Shown here piece after piece: positions 6,070 to 13,884 of a stretch of DNA of 64,000 nt. The notes beneath the pieces are model-generated. The model saw only the letters and a list, made by a program, of their open reading frames with translations. It was not told the DNA's origin and made no database searches. The DNA is from Aeromicrobium stalagmiti. Lineage in GTDB: Bacteria > Actinomycetota > Actinomycetes > Propionibacteriales > Nocardioidaceae. A program made the position numbers and the translations under genes. The stretch is from NCBI RefSeq assembly GCF_013283745.1, contig NZ_JABSTZ010000001.1:638406-702405 (forward strand). Reading direction: 5' to 3'. How positions within the stretch are numbered: the stretch's first letter is position 1; every line of letters begins with the position of its first letter.

Positions 6070-8661
6070 GTGCAGGCAGACCTGTCGACGCCGTGGCCGA
6101 CGCTGCCGCGCGATCAGCTCGCGGACGCGCTCGCGTCCTTCACAGCACGCCGGGGTGTCGCCCTCTATGGCGAGGCAGGCGTCGGCAAGAGCCACCTCGC
6201 CCACGAGGTGCGCGTCGCCCTGGACAAGGGTGAGCCGGGATCCCGCGAGTGGTTCTCGGTCATCGGCTCGCACGCCGAGTCGGGCATCCCGCTGAGCGCG
6301 GTCGACGGCCTGCTCGCGGGGGTCGACGTCGCCTCCCTGCGCACGCCGCGCCACATCGCGCGGCTCGTGCACGACCACCTGGTGGCGCACTCGTGCGGCC
6401 GGCGCGTGACGGTCGCGGTCGACGACGCGCACCTGCTGGACGATGCGAGCGCCGAGCTGCTCGCCAACCTGTGCCGCCTCGACGGGGCCGACCTGCTGGT
6501 GACGATCCGTTCCGGCCGCCGGCCCGTCGCTCCGCTCGTCGACCTGTGGCGCGACGACCTCGTCGCCCGCATCGACGTCCCGCCGTTCACCACCGACGAG
6601 GTGCACGACGTGCTCTGGGCGGCCCTCGGCGGCCCCGTCGACAGCGAGCTCGTACGAGAGGTCATCCGCTCGACCGACGGCAACGCGATGTACGTCCGCG
6701 AGCTGGTGCGCGCGGGTCTCGCCGACCACACGATCGTCCAGCGCCACGGCACCTGGATCCGCGAGGGAAAGGCCGGACCCAACGCGCGGCTCGTCGACCT
6801 CATCTCGGCCGAGCTCGGACGACTCTCCGCACCCGAGCGGCAGGCGGTCGAGCTCATCGCCCTGGCAGAGCCCGTCTCGGTCGCTCTGGCCCGCCCCCTG
6901 GTCGACGACGCCGTGCTCGACCAGCTGGTCGACGGGGGGATCGCCCGCATCGAGGACGGCCTGACCTCGAGCCGCCTCTCGACACCGGTCCTGCGGCTCT
7001 CCCACCCCATCTATGCCGAGTGCGTGCGCAGCATGATCACGCCCAGCCGCCGCCACGCGCTGCACCACGCGCTGTACGGCGAGGCGACCTCGTCCACGCA
7101 GCAGACGCTCAGTGGCTTCCTGAGGTGGACGGCGTGGACCCTGGAGTGCGGGCTCGACATCCAGGCGTCCGACTTGGTCAGGGCCGCACGGGCCGCCAGC
7201 ACCCTCGGCCAGTACGAGTTCGCGATCAGCGTCGCGACGGCCGCGATCGATCGGACGAGCGACACGTCCACCGCCGTCGAGGCCCTCGCGATCCGTGCGC
7301 GAGAGCTGCGCTTTCGCGACCACCCCGTGCAGGCGCTGCGCGACGTCGACGCCGCGCTCTTCCTGCTGCGCGAGACCCCGACGTCGCTCGACGAGTCGAC
7401 GGCCGACCGCATCCTGGCGATCCACGAGCTGCGCGCCGACCTCGAGCAGTACGGCTTCGACCAGCCGCAGCGTGCCCTCGAGACGATCGACCGGGTCTAC
7501 GGCCCCCTGGTCGGTCGCGGTGACCGCACCGAGCACGCCCAACGACATCGGATGTCGCGCATCGCGCGCCGCGGATGGGCCGGCGACCTCCGCGCGCCGC
7601 TGTCCGTCGCGGACGAGCTCGCCTCGCGTGTGCCGTCGTCGTCGGCCTGGCACCTGCAGGCCGTGGCCCCGACGATGCTGGCGCTCACCTGGGCCGGACG
7701 ATCGGCCGAGGCCACGGCTCTCGCATCCCGCTATCTCCCGGCGGCAGCGACCCACGACGCACGCATGCCGCGGGTGGGCACCGAGATCTACCTCGTGACG
7801 TTCTTCGTCCACCTCCTGACCGGACGCCTCGCCGAGGCACGCAGCAAGGGACCCGACCCCCGGATGACCACCGGCACGACCCGCTTCGACTCAGCCCTCA
7901 CGTATGCGGGCGCCGCACGGCTGCTCGCCGCAGAAGGGCGGTGGCAGGAGGCCGACGAGAAGTACCGCATCGCGCGGCGCCTGTTCGAGGTCCGTGACCC
8001 GAGCGGCTTCTTCGCCTGGTCACTGGCCGGCGAGGCCTTCAGCGCCATGATGGTCGGCGACCACGATCGCGCCCGCGAGCTGTGCCTGCGGGTCGATCGG
8101 ACCCCGATGCGGGGCAGCCGCGCGTTCGAGGCCGACATCCGCGCCCATGTCATCGGCACCCTCATCGGGCTCAAGGACCACGAGGCCGTGGGCCGGGCGA
8201 CGTCGATGGCCCTCTGGGCCCAGGAGCACGAGTTTCCCTTCGTCGAGCTGTGGGCGCTCGACCTCGTCGCGCTCGCCGATCCCGAGGTCGCCCGTGAGAG
8301 CGGCGTGGCCGCCAGGGTCGAGGAGCTGTCACCACTGGTCGACGCACCGGTCGCCGCTCCGCTCGTCGCCCACATCTCGGCGATCCTGACCGGTGACACC
8401 GCGCTCGAGGACGCCTCGGCAGCCCAGCTCGGGCGGCTCGGCCGCTGGGTCCCACGCCGTCCGGTCGTCAGCGCCTCGCTCTCGAAGCGCGAGGCCGAGG
8501 TGGCGTCGCTCGTCGCGGCGGGGCTCACCAGCCCCGCGATCGCCGAGCGCCTCCACCTGTCGGCGCGCACGGTCGAGACCCATGTCGCCCGTGTCTTCAC
8601 CAAGCTCGGCGTCAACCGCCGCAGCCAGCTGGCCGACGCCCTGCGCCAGCACTCCGCCTGA
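6070..8661 (+). CDS. Large LuxR-family ATP-binding transcriptional regulator (LAL type)
   Basis: 863 residues, typical for the MalT/LAL family. An N-terminal AAA/STAND ATPase has Walker A GEAGVGKS (34-41) and a Walker B-like VAVDDAHLL near 115-123. The middle (about 320-760) is helical and repetitive, consistent with TPR-like signal-sensing repeats. The C-terminal LuxR helix-turn-helix (about 797-860) contains LSKREAEVASLVAAGL, SARTVETHVARVFTKLGV and NRRSQLADAL. The GTG start at 6070 has GGAG (6061-6064) five nt upstream. It stands alone, and no adjacent target operon is obvious. It probably binds ATP and an unknown inducer before activating transcription. Confidence 0.9.
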   Translation: MQADLSTPWPTLPRDQLADALASFTARRGVALYGEAGVGKSHLAHEVRVALDKGEPGSREWFSVIGSHAESGIPLSAVDGLLAGVDVASLRTPRHIARLVHDHLVAHSCGRRVTVAVDDAHLLDDASAELLANLCRLDGADLLVTIRSGRRPVAPLVDLWRDDLVARIDVPPFTTDEVHDVLWAALGGPVDSELVREVIRSTDGNAMYVRELVRAGLADHTIVQRHGTWIREGKAGPNARLVDLISAELGRLSAPERQAVELIALAEPVSVALARPLVDDAVLDQLVDGGIARIEDGLTSSRLSTPVLRLSHPIYAECVRSMITPSRRHALHHALYGEATSSTQQTLSGFLRWTAWTLECGLDIQASDLVRAARAASTLGQYEFAISVATAAIDRTSDTSTAVEALAIRARELRFRDHPVQALRDVDAALFLLRETPTSLDESTADRILAIHELRADLEQYGFDQPQRALETIDRVYGPLVGRGDRTEHAQRHRMSRIARRGWAGDLRAPLSVADELASRVPSSSAWHLQAVAPTMLALTWAGRSAEATALASRYLPAAATHDARMPRVGTEIYLVTFFVHLLTGRLAEARSKGPDPRMTTGTTRFDSALTYAGAARLLAAEGRWQEADEKYRIARRLFEVRDPSGFFAWSLAGEAFSAMMVGDHDRARELCLRVDRTPMRGSRAFEADIRAHVIGTLIGLKDHEAVGRATSMALWAQEHEFPFVELWALDLVALADPEVARESGVAARVEELSPLVDAPVAAPLVAHISAILTGDTALEDASAAQLGRLGRWVPRRPVVSASLSKREAEVASLVAAGLTSPAIAERLHLSARTVETHVARVFTKLGVNRRSQLADALRQHSA

Positions 8662-8694
8662 ACGACGAGCCACAACCGGCACCGAGGCCCACGA

Positions 8695-8733
8695 GCTCCT
8701 GCACGACCCTCGTGCGCGAAGCCGTGCAGGAGC
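8695..8733. terminator. Hairpin after the LuxR gene
   Basis: Arms GCTCCTGCACG (8695-8705) and CGTGCAGGAGC (8723-8733) give a perfect 11-bp stem 34 bp past the LuxR stop. Confidence 0.7.
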
Positions 8734-8770
8734 ACGTCGGTCTTGGTGCCAGAGCCGCCCGCACACGCCG

Positions 8771-8806
8771 ACTGCCTGGCCCCCGGGGATCCGAGGACCA
8801 GGCAGT
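8771..8806. terminator. Hairpin after the Ig-repeat protein gene
   Basis: Arms ACTGCCTGG (8771-8779) and CCAGGCAGT (8798-8806) form a perfect 9-bp stem 20 bp beyond the stop of the minus-strand gene ending at 8826. Together with the hairpin at 8695 it separates two convergent genes. Confidence 0.7.
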
Positions 8807-8825
8807 CACTGGGCGCGAGCCGCTG

Positions 8826-11786
8826 TCAGAACCTGTACAGCGTCAGGCTCTTGCCGGCCTGCTTGGTGCTGCCCCGCGGACGGAAGTTCGCGGTGACGAT
8901 CACGTGGCGGTCCGGGAGGTCCGTCAGCGTGTACGTCGTGACCGCTCCACCGGTCTTGAGCTTCAGCAGCTTGGTCGGCACGCCGTCCACGTAGATCTGG
9001 ACGAAGCCTCCCGAGTACTTGCCGTTGTCCTTGCGGACGCGCACCCGCAGGTCACCCGTCGACTCGCTGGTCCGCTTGACGCTCATGCGGACCCGCGCGT
9101 TCGGGTCACCCTTCTGGACGCGCTGGATGACACCGGCGTTGAAGTTCGACTCGAACGGCGAGTCCGCCGACGGGATGAACTTCGCCGAGAACCGGTGCAG
9201 GCCCGGCTTCAGCTTGCGGACCACCTTGGAGCCCCAGTTCTGACCGTTGACGGGCACGGGCAGGCCGTACTTCTTGCCATCGGTGTAGTACTGGATCGTT
9301 CCGGCGATCTTGCCCTTGCTGCCGGCATCGGCCTGCAGACGAGCGTGGAGGAGGATCTCCTCACCCTCGTACGCCGGCACCTTGTTGGTGATCAGCTTGA
9401 ACTGCAGCGTGTTCTTGAGGATCGTGACCTCGACGGTGTTGGAGACGCCGTCGACCTCGTTGTCGCTGCCGAAGAACTCCGCGGTGTACTGGTGCGGGCC
9501 CTTGCTGACCTTGTTCGAGCTGACCGTGGCGTTGCCCTCGCCGTCGACGAGCACCGGGTCACCGAGCGCGACACCCTGGTCGTAGAACTGGATGAAGCCC
9601 TTCGCCAGGTCGCCCTTCTCGGTGTCCACGTGAGCGGTCAGCGTCAGCGTCTCGCCGTACTGCAGCTCGGCGGCGTTCGCCGAGAGCGTCACGACGGAGA
9701 GCTGCTTCTCGACGATCTGCGAGAGCTCGCCGCTGCTGGCCTCGTTGTACCGCGAGTCTCCGAGGTACTGGGCATAGACCTTGTTGGCGCCGACCGGCAG
9801 GTCGTCCGTCGCGACGGTCGCCTTGCCGTCACCGTCGATGTCGACCGGGCCGTTGAACGCCGAGCCGTTGACGTACAGCTGCACCTGGCCCGTGGGCTCG
9901 TACGGCTGCGTCGGCAGGAGTCCGTCGACGTCGATGCTGAACGTGACCTCGTTGCCCACGTGCGAGGGGTTGAGGTCGCTGCTCAGCTTGACCTTCGCGT
10001 CACCGAAGTTGACGACGTGGTCGATCCAGGCGCTCGTCGCCTCGTGGAAGTTGCTGTCGCCCACGTACACCGCGCGGATGTGGTGGTGACCGTCCTCGCT
10101 GACGGGCAGCTCGAACGTGAACAGCGCCTCGCCGGAGCTGGCGTTGATCGCGACGGCCCCACCCAGCGGCTGGTCGTCCACGTAGAGCTGGACGTCACCG
10201 GTGGGCTTGGTGCCGTTGTCCTTGAGGGACTTCACGACGACCTTGAACTTCGACTTCTCGCCGGACACCGCCGTCGGGTGCTCCTGCTCGAGCGTGATCG
10301 CGACGTCACCCTGGTTGACCGTGAAGCTGCCCAGGGACACCTCGTCGAGCGACGCGTTGAACTCGTCGTCGCCCAGGTAGTTGGCGCGCACCTCGTACGT
10401 GCCGACCGGGAGCTTCGTGGTCGTCAGGACAGCCTTGCCGTCGCCGTCGAGGGTCTTGAGACCGCCGGGGATCGGGCTGCCGTTGGCGAAGAACTGGACC
10501 TTGCCGGTCGGGATGCCCTTCGCCGGAGCGACCGGAGACACCGAGACGCCGAGGTCGACCGAGTCGCCGAAGTTCGGGACGTCGACCGGGCCGGCGAGCA
10601 GCGTGGTCGTGTCGCCCTTGACCACCGAGAACGGACGGTCGGCCGACGACGGCAGCGAGTCGCTGACACCGTTCGGCGTGTAGGTCGCGTGCAGGACGTA
10701 GTCCCCGACCTTCAGGCCGTCCTGGTAGATCGTCGTGGTGCCGTTGACGAGGTTCTTGGTCCCCAGCGGGTAGACCGTGCCGTCGGCCAGGCTCTCGGCC
10801 GTCAGCTCGATCGAGCCGGTGGGCAGCTGTCCGGGCGCTGTGGCGCCGACCGAGACCTTGTAGCCCTTCATCTGGCCGGTGACGACCGTGTTGGGGTCGT
10901 CGATCGTGACGCCCGTGGCGTACTGCGAGCTGTACGTGATGACGACGGAGCCGTCGCCCTCGACGTTGTTGGTCCACGATCCGTCGAGCTCACCGAAGAG
11001 CGGGTTGACGTACGAGCGTCCACCGCCTCCGCCGGCGCCGCCGGACGTGGTCCAGGTGGCACCCTGGCTGCCGCCCTGGAAGCCGCCGCCACCGCCGCCA
11101 CCGCCACCGCCGGTGGTGAACGCGTAGGCGCTGTCGCCGACGCCGCCGGCCTGGGTGGCCGCGTCGCCCGCGTGCCCGCCCTCGGACTCCGGTGCGTCGC
11201 CGCTCTGGCCGTCCTCGTCCGCGCCGCCGCCGTTGCCGGGCGTGGTGTGCAGGCCGCCGTAGCCGCCACCTCCACCGCCGCCTCCGGCGACGATCGCGCG
11301 GTTGTCGTCGCTGGCCGCGCCCACGAAGACCTCCGTCGCGCCACCACCGGCGCCGCCGGCACCACTGAGGCTGAACGCGGCACCCTCGCCGCCGTTGCCG
11401 CCCTTGGCCGCGCCTGCCGCGGCCGGAGCCACGCCCTCGGTCGCGGGGTTGTCGGTGCCGGCGTCTCCGCCGCGCTTGCCGAGGTAGACGGTGATGGTGT
11501 CACCGGGCGTCACCGGGACCGTGACGGTGCCGCTGGCACCGCGTCCGCCGGATCCGCCCTCGAAGCCACCGGCACCGCCGGCTGCTCCGTTGACCTTGAC
11601 GTCGAGGGAGTGGACGTCGGCAGGGACGACCCATGCCTGGTTGAGTCCACCGGACGTGTTGAACGTCTTCGACCCCGGAGCAGCCTGGGCTGCCTGGGGC
11701 GCAAGAGCAATCAGTCCGGCCGCCATCATGGCGGTGGCCGCGACTGATGCAGTGGTTCGGGTCGATACCCGACTGCGTGTGCGCAC
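8826..11786 (-). CDS. Secreted glycine-rich protein with tandem Ig-like repeats
   Basis: 986 residues. A Sec-type signal peptide (Arg-rich start, hydrophobic core TAMMAAGLIALAP, likely cleavage after AAQA) precedes a glycine-rich domain (about 40-280) with long Gly runs, of the kind found in glycine-rich surface proteins. About seven Ig-like beta domains of some 90 residues follow, recognisable by PTGxVQxYxxG and LPVGxxxxxAxYxGDxxFxx signatures (Big_3_5-like). The last is divergent and ends without LPXTG or a membrane anchor, so the protein is probably secreted or cell-wall associated by other means. The GTG start at 11786 was chosen for the AAGGAG box 7 nt upstream. A structural or adhesive surface role is inference. 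Confidence 0.85.
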   Translation of the reverse strand: MRTRSRVSTRTTASVAATAMMAAGLIALAPQAAQAAPGSKTFNTSGGLNQAWVVPADVHSLDVKVNGAAGGAGGFEGGSGGRGASGTVTVPVTPGDTITVYLGKRGGDAGTDNPATEGVAPAAAGAAKGGNGGEGAAFSLSGAGGAGGGATEVFVGAASDDNRAIVAGGGGGGGGYGGLHTTPGNGGGADEDGQSGDAPESEGGHAGDAATQAGGVGDSAYAFTTGGGGGGGGGGFQGGSQGATWTTSGGAGGGGGRSYVNPLFGELDGSWTNNVEGDGSVVITYSSQYATGVTIDDPNTVVTGQMKGYKVSVGATAPGQLPTGSIELTAESLADGTVYPLGTKNLVNGTTTIYQDGLKVGDYVLHATYTPNGVSDSLPSSADRPFSVVKGDTTTLLAGPVDVPNFGDSVDLGVSVSPVAPAKGIPTGKVQFFANGSPIPGGLKTLDGDGKAVLTTTKLPVGTYEVRANYLGDDEFNASLDEVSLGSFTVNQGDVAITLEQEHPTAVSGEKSKFKVVVKSLKDNGTKPTGDVQLYVDDQPLGGAVAINASSGEALFTFELPVSEDGHHHIRAVYVGDSNFHEATSAWIDHVVNFGDAKVKLSSDLNPSHVGNEVTFSIDVDGLLPTQPYEPTGQVQLYVNGSAFNGPVDIDGDGKATVATDDLPVGANKVYAQYLGDSRYNEASSGELSQIVEKQLSVVTLSANAAELQYGETLTLTAHVDTEKGDLAKGFIQFYDQGVALGDPVLVDGEGNATVSSNKVSKGPHQYTAEFFGSDNEVDGVSNTVEVTILKNTLQFKLITNKVPAYEGEEILLHARLQADAGSKGKIAGTIQYYTDGKKYGLPVPVNGQNWGSKVVRKLKPGLHRFSAKFIPSADSPFESNFNAGVIQRVQKGDPNARVRMSVKRTSESTGDLRVRVRKDNGKYSGGFVQIYVDGVPTKLLKLKTGGAVTTYTLTDLPDRHVIVTANFRPRGSTKQAGKSLTLYRF

Positions 11787-11853
11787 GAGATTTCTCCTTG
11801 GGAGTGTGGCCCCCGGGATGGGCGCCAAGAGACTGCCCCACGCTCGCAACTAA

Positions 11854-11865
11854 CGGTCTAGACCG
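11854..11865. promoter_or_regulatory. Perfect palindrome upstream of the Ig-repeat gene
   Basis: CGGTCTAGACCG is a perfect 12-bp palindrome about 68 bp upstream of the GTG start at 11786, between that gene and the LysR stop codon. Its position fits an operator in the promoter of the surface protein gene. No regulator can be assigned. Confidence 0.4.
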
Positions 11866-11914
11866 AATCAGTAAGTACTACGTCATTCGAGACAACCTCT
11901 ATCGCAGGGTGCCG

Positions 11915-12832
11915 CTAGACCGCCTGGTGCTGGTCGGCAACGGCACGCGCCTCGTCCCTCAGCGCCTGCACGACCAGCCGCACCGACGGTCGTTCGAACC
12001 GGTCGGGTCGGAGCAGGGCCGCGATCTCGCGCTTGGCGCGGATGCCGACCAGTGGACGGGTGACCAGCCCGTTGCCGTGCTCGCGGGTCGTGAACCGCGG
12101 CAGGATCGCGATGCCGTGCCCGCCTGCGACCAACGACTCCACGATGCCGTTGTCGGAGATGCGCTGCGCAATGCGGACGGGCTCGCCCGTCGCGGCGACC
12201 ACCTGGCCCAGCACCCGGTCGAACGGGTAGTCGTGGGGCACACCGATCCACGTCTCGCCGACGACGTCCTTGGGCGACAGGATCGCCTTGCGGGCCAGGG
12301 GGTGCCCCTCCGGCAGGGCGACGTCCAGCGGCTCGCTCATGAGGGGGACGACCTGCAGCCCCCGGTCGTGCCACGACGCCGCGGTGGTCGGCGAGTCGGC
12401 GATGACGATGTCGTAGTCGGGAGTGAGGTCGGCGAAGTCGACCGTGACGCCGTCCTCGTCGGAGCAGACCAGCTCGACCTCCGGCACGTCGGCCATGCGG
12501 GTGAGCGTGCCCGGCAGCAGCATCTCGCCGCCGGTGGGGAAGGTCGCGATGCGCACCAGCCCGGCAGGTCGCTCCATGAACTCGCGCCAGCGGCCCTCGG
12601 CCCGCTCGATCGCGACGGCGATCTCGGTCGCCGTCTGGGCCAGCGCACGCCCGGCCGCCGTCAGGGCGACGCCGCGGCCGGCCGGCTCGACGAGGGTGTA
12701 GCCGGCCTCCCGCTCGAGCACCTTGAGCTGCTGCGACACCGCTGAGGGTGTGACCTTCATCGCGTCGGCGACCGCTCCGACCGTGCCCCGTTCGGCGAGT
12801 TCCCTCAGGAGAGCGAGGCGATGGATGTCCAT
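11915..12832 (-). CDS. LysR-family transcriptional regulator
   Basis: 305 residues. The N-terminal winged HTH (about 1-60) has the LysR pattern LALLRELAERGTVGAVADAM, then TPSAVSQQLKVLEREAG. The rest is a two-lobed periplasmic-binding-like effector domain containing WIGVPHDYPF and GIAILPRF. It is transcribed away from a 36-codon gene. The start at ATG 12832 has no ribosome binding site but a TAGCAT -10-like hexamer (12839-12844, minus strand) six nt upstream, which suggests a leaderless message. That hexamer lies inside a long palindrome, so autoregulation is likely. The inducer is unknown. Confidence 0.9.
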   Translation of the reverse strand: MDIHRLALLRELAERGTVGAVADAMKVTPSAVSQQLKVLEREAGYTLVEPAGRGVALTAAGRALAQTATEIAVAIERAEGRWREFMERPAGLVRIATFPTGGEMLLPGTLTRMADVPEVELVCSDEDGVTVDFADLTPDYDIVIADSPTTAASWHDRGLQVVPLMSEPLDVALPEGHPLARKAILSPKDVVGETWIGVPHDYPFDRVLGQVVAATGEPVRIAQRISDNGIVESLVAGGHGIAILPRFTTREHGNGLVTRPLVGIRAKREIAALLRPDRFERPSVRLVVQALRDEARAVADQHQAV

Positions 12833-12836
12833 GTAG

Positions 12837-12863
12837 CAATGCTACACGTTACGTGTAGCAATG
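12837..12863. promoter_or_regulatory. 27-bp palindromic operator at the LysR promoter
   Basis: The half-site CAATGCTACACGT (12837-12849) mirrors ACGTGTAGCAATG (12851-12863) around T12850 with one mismatch. It starts five bp before the LysR start codon, overlaps its likely -10 element, and lies 84 bp upstream of the divergent small gene. It fits a LysR autoregulatory and divergent activation site. Confidence 0.7.
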
Positions 12864-12946
12864 TTGGCTTGTCCTTGATGGTTGACGCCTCCATACTGGA
12901 AGTACGAACCGACCAGCGGTTCACCACAGCCTTGAAGGAGGCCACC

Positions 12947-13057
12947 ATGATCGCCCTCGGAATCCTCTTCGCCGCCATCACCGTGATCGGGGTCGGCCGC
13001 ACGATCGACACCGTCGCCAAGGACGGCTTCGGACGGGTCCCCACCCGCCAGTTCTGA
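12947..13057 (+). CDS. 36-residue membrane-type small protein divergent to LysR
   Basis: The peptide starts MIALGILFAAITVIGVGRTI, a single hydrophobic segment of about 17 residues, followed by a polar tail with FGRVPTRQF. The ribosome binding site GAAGGAGG is strong and well placed (5 nt before the ATG), and a good terminator follows, so this is a real gene despite its size. It is divergent from the LysR gene across a shared palindromic region, which makes it the obvious regulatory target. A single-pass membrane micropeptide is likely; its function is unknown. Confidence 0.7.
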   Translation: MIALGILFAAITVIGVGRTIDTVAKDGFGRVPTRQF

Positions 13058-13075
13058 TCCGGCCCGAACCCGCCG

Positions 13076-13112
13076 CGAGAGCCGGTCACCCCCTCGGGGT
13101 GGCCGGCTCTCG
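13076..13112 (+). terminator. Terminator of the small gene
   Basis: CGAGAGCCGGTCACCCC (13076-13092) pairs with 13096-13112 through 17 positions with a single T-G wobble and a 3-nt loop. Confidence 0.85.
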
Positions 13113-13140
13113 TGCGTCCTGCGTCGGTAGCGTGACGAAC

Positions 13141-13737
13141 GTGATCACGATCGGCTTCGACCTCGACATGACGCTCATCGACTCGCGGCCGGGCATCCGC
13201 GCCGTCTACGAGCAGATCGTGACCGAGTCGGGCGCGACGATCGACACCGACCTGGTCGTCTCGCGACTCGGTCCACCGGTCGAGTGGGAGCTCGCCCAGT
13301 GGATGCCGGCCACCGACGTCGACCGGTGGGCCGATCGTTATCGCGAGCTCTACCCGGTGATCGCGCTCGACCTCGTCGAGGCGCTGCCCGGCGCCCATGG
13401 CGCCCTCGAGGCTGCTCGTCGCCGCGGACGGACGATCCTCATCACCGCCAAGCACGGACCCAACGCCCGCCTGCACCTGGATCGCCTCGGGCTCGAGGTC
13501 GACGAGGTGTTCGGTCGGGCCTGGCGTGAGGGCAAGGCCGACGTCCTGCGTGCGCAGGGCGCGACGACGTACGTCGGTGACCACGTCCACGACATGGAGG
13601 CGGCCGGGCTCGCCGGCGCGTTCGGCATCGGTGTCACCACGGGCCCGTGCAGCGACGACGAGCTGCTCGCCAGCGGAGCCGGCCTGGTGCTCGCCTCGTT
13701 GGAGGAGCTGCCCGAGTGGCTGGCGCATCGTCGCTGA
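13141..13737 (+). CDS. HAD-superfamily hydrolase
   Basis: 198 residues. Motif I FDLDMTLIDS supplies the nucleophile D7 and acid D9. ILITAKHG carries the motif II Thr/Ser position, the lysine in REGKADV is motif III, and YVGDHVHDMEAA is motif IV. This is the phosphoglycolate-phosphatase-like branch with an alpha-helical cap between motifs I and II. The start is GTG 13141, seven nt after a TAGCGT hexamer (13128-13133), a leaderless pattern; GTG 13132 is the in-frame alternative. The substrate is unknown. Confidence 0.8.
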   Translation: MITIGFDLDMTLIDSRPGIRAVYEQIVTESGATIDTDLVVSRLGPPVEWELAQWMPATDVDRWADRYRELYPVIALDLVEALPGAHGALEAARRRGRTILITAKHGPNARLHLDRLGLEVDEVFGRAWREGKADVLRAQGATTYVGDHVHDMEAAGLAGAFGIGVTTGPCSDDELLASGAGLVLASLEELPEWLAHRR

Positions 13738-13827
13738 TCAGAGGCCTGATCAGGCCATGTGACGGGACCGACAGGCTCAATCTGCCATTCGACTTGTCTT
13801 TCATGCCTCGGGGGGCGGATACTTAAG

Positions 13828-13844
13828 TTACTACCCAGTAGCAA
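13828..13844. promoter_or_regulatory. Candidate operator upstream of the acyl-CoA dehydrogenase
   Basis: The 17-bp stretch TTACTACCCAGTAGCAA contains CTAC-N3-GTAG flanked by TT/AA, and also TACT-N4-AGTA. It lies about 40 bp before the start codon, as expected for a TetR-type repressor of fatty-acid genes. The cognate regulator is not in the window. Confidence 0.4.
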
Positions 13845-13884
13845 GCTGCCCACTGCAGCGCATACCCCACAAAGGAATGCTGGC

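Noticed and set aside
10985..11620. Repetitive Gly-codon tracts as a CRISPR or minisatellite array
   Set aside because: The repeats are in frame GGN/GCC codons of a glycine-rich domain, irregular in length and without spacers.
8712..11747. A 1011-codon open frame on the plus strand, antisense to the Ig-repeat protein
   Set aside because: Long antisense frames are normal in GC-rich DNA; it encodes Arg/Val/Leu-rich sequence with no domain, while the minus strand has a signal peptide, repeats and a good ribosome binding site.
11743..11760. Longer N-terminus or start of the Ig-repeat protein at other codons
   Set aside because: GTG 11786 alone has a correctly spaced AAGGAG and gives a normal signal peptide; ATG 11849 adds residues with no ribosome binding site.
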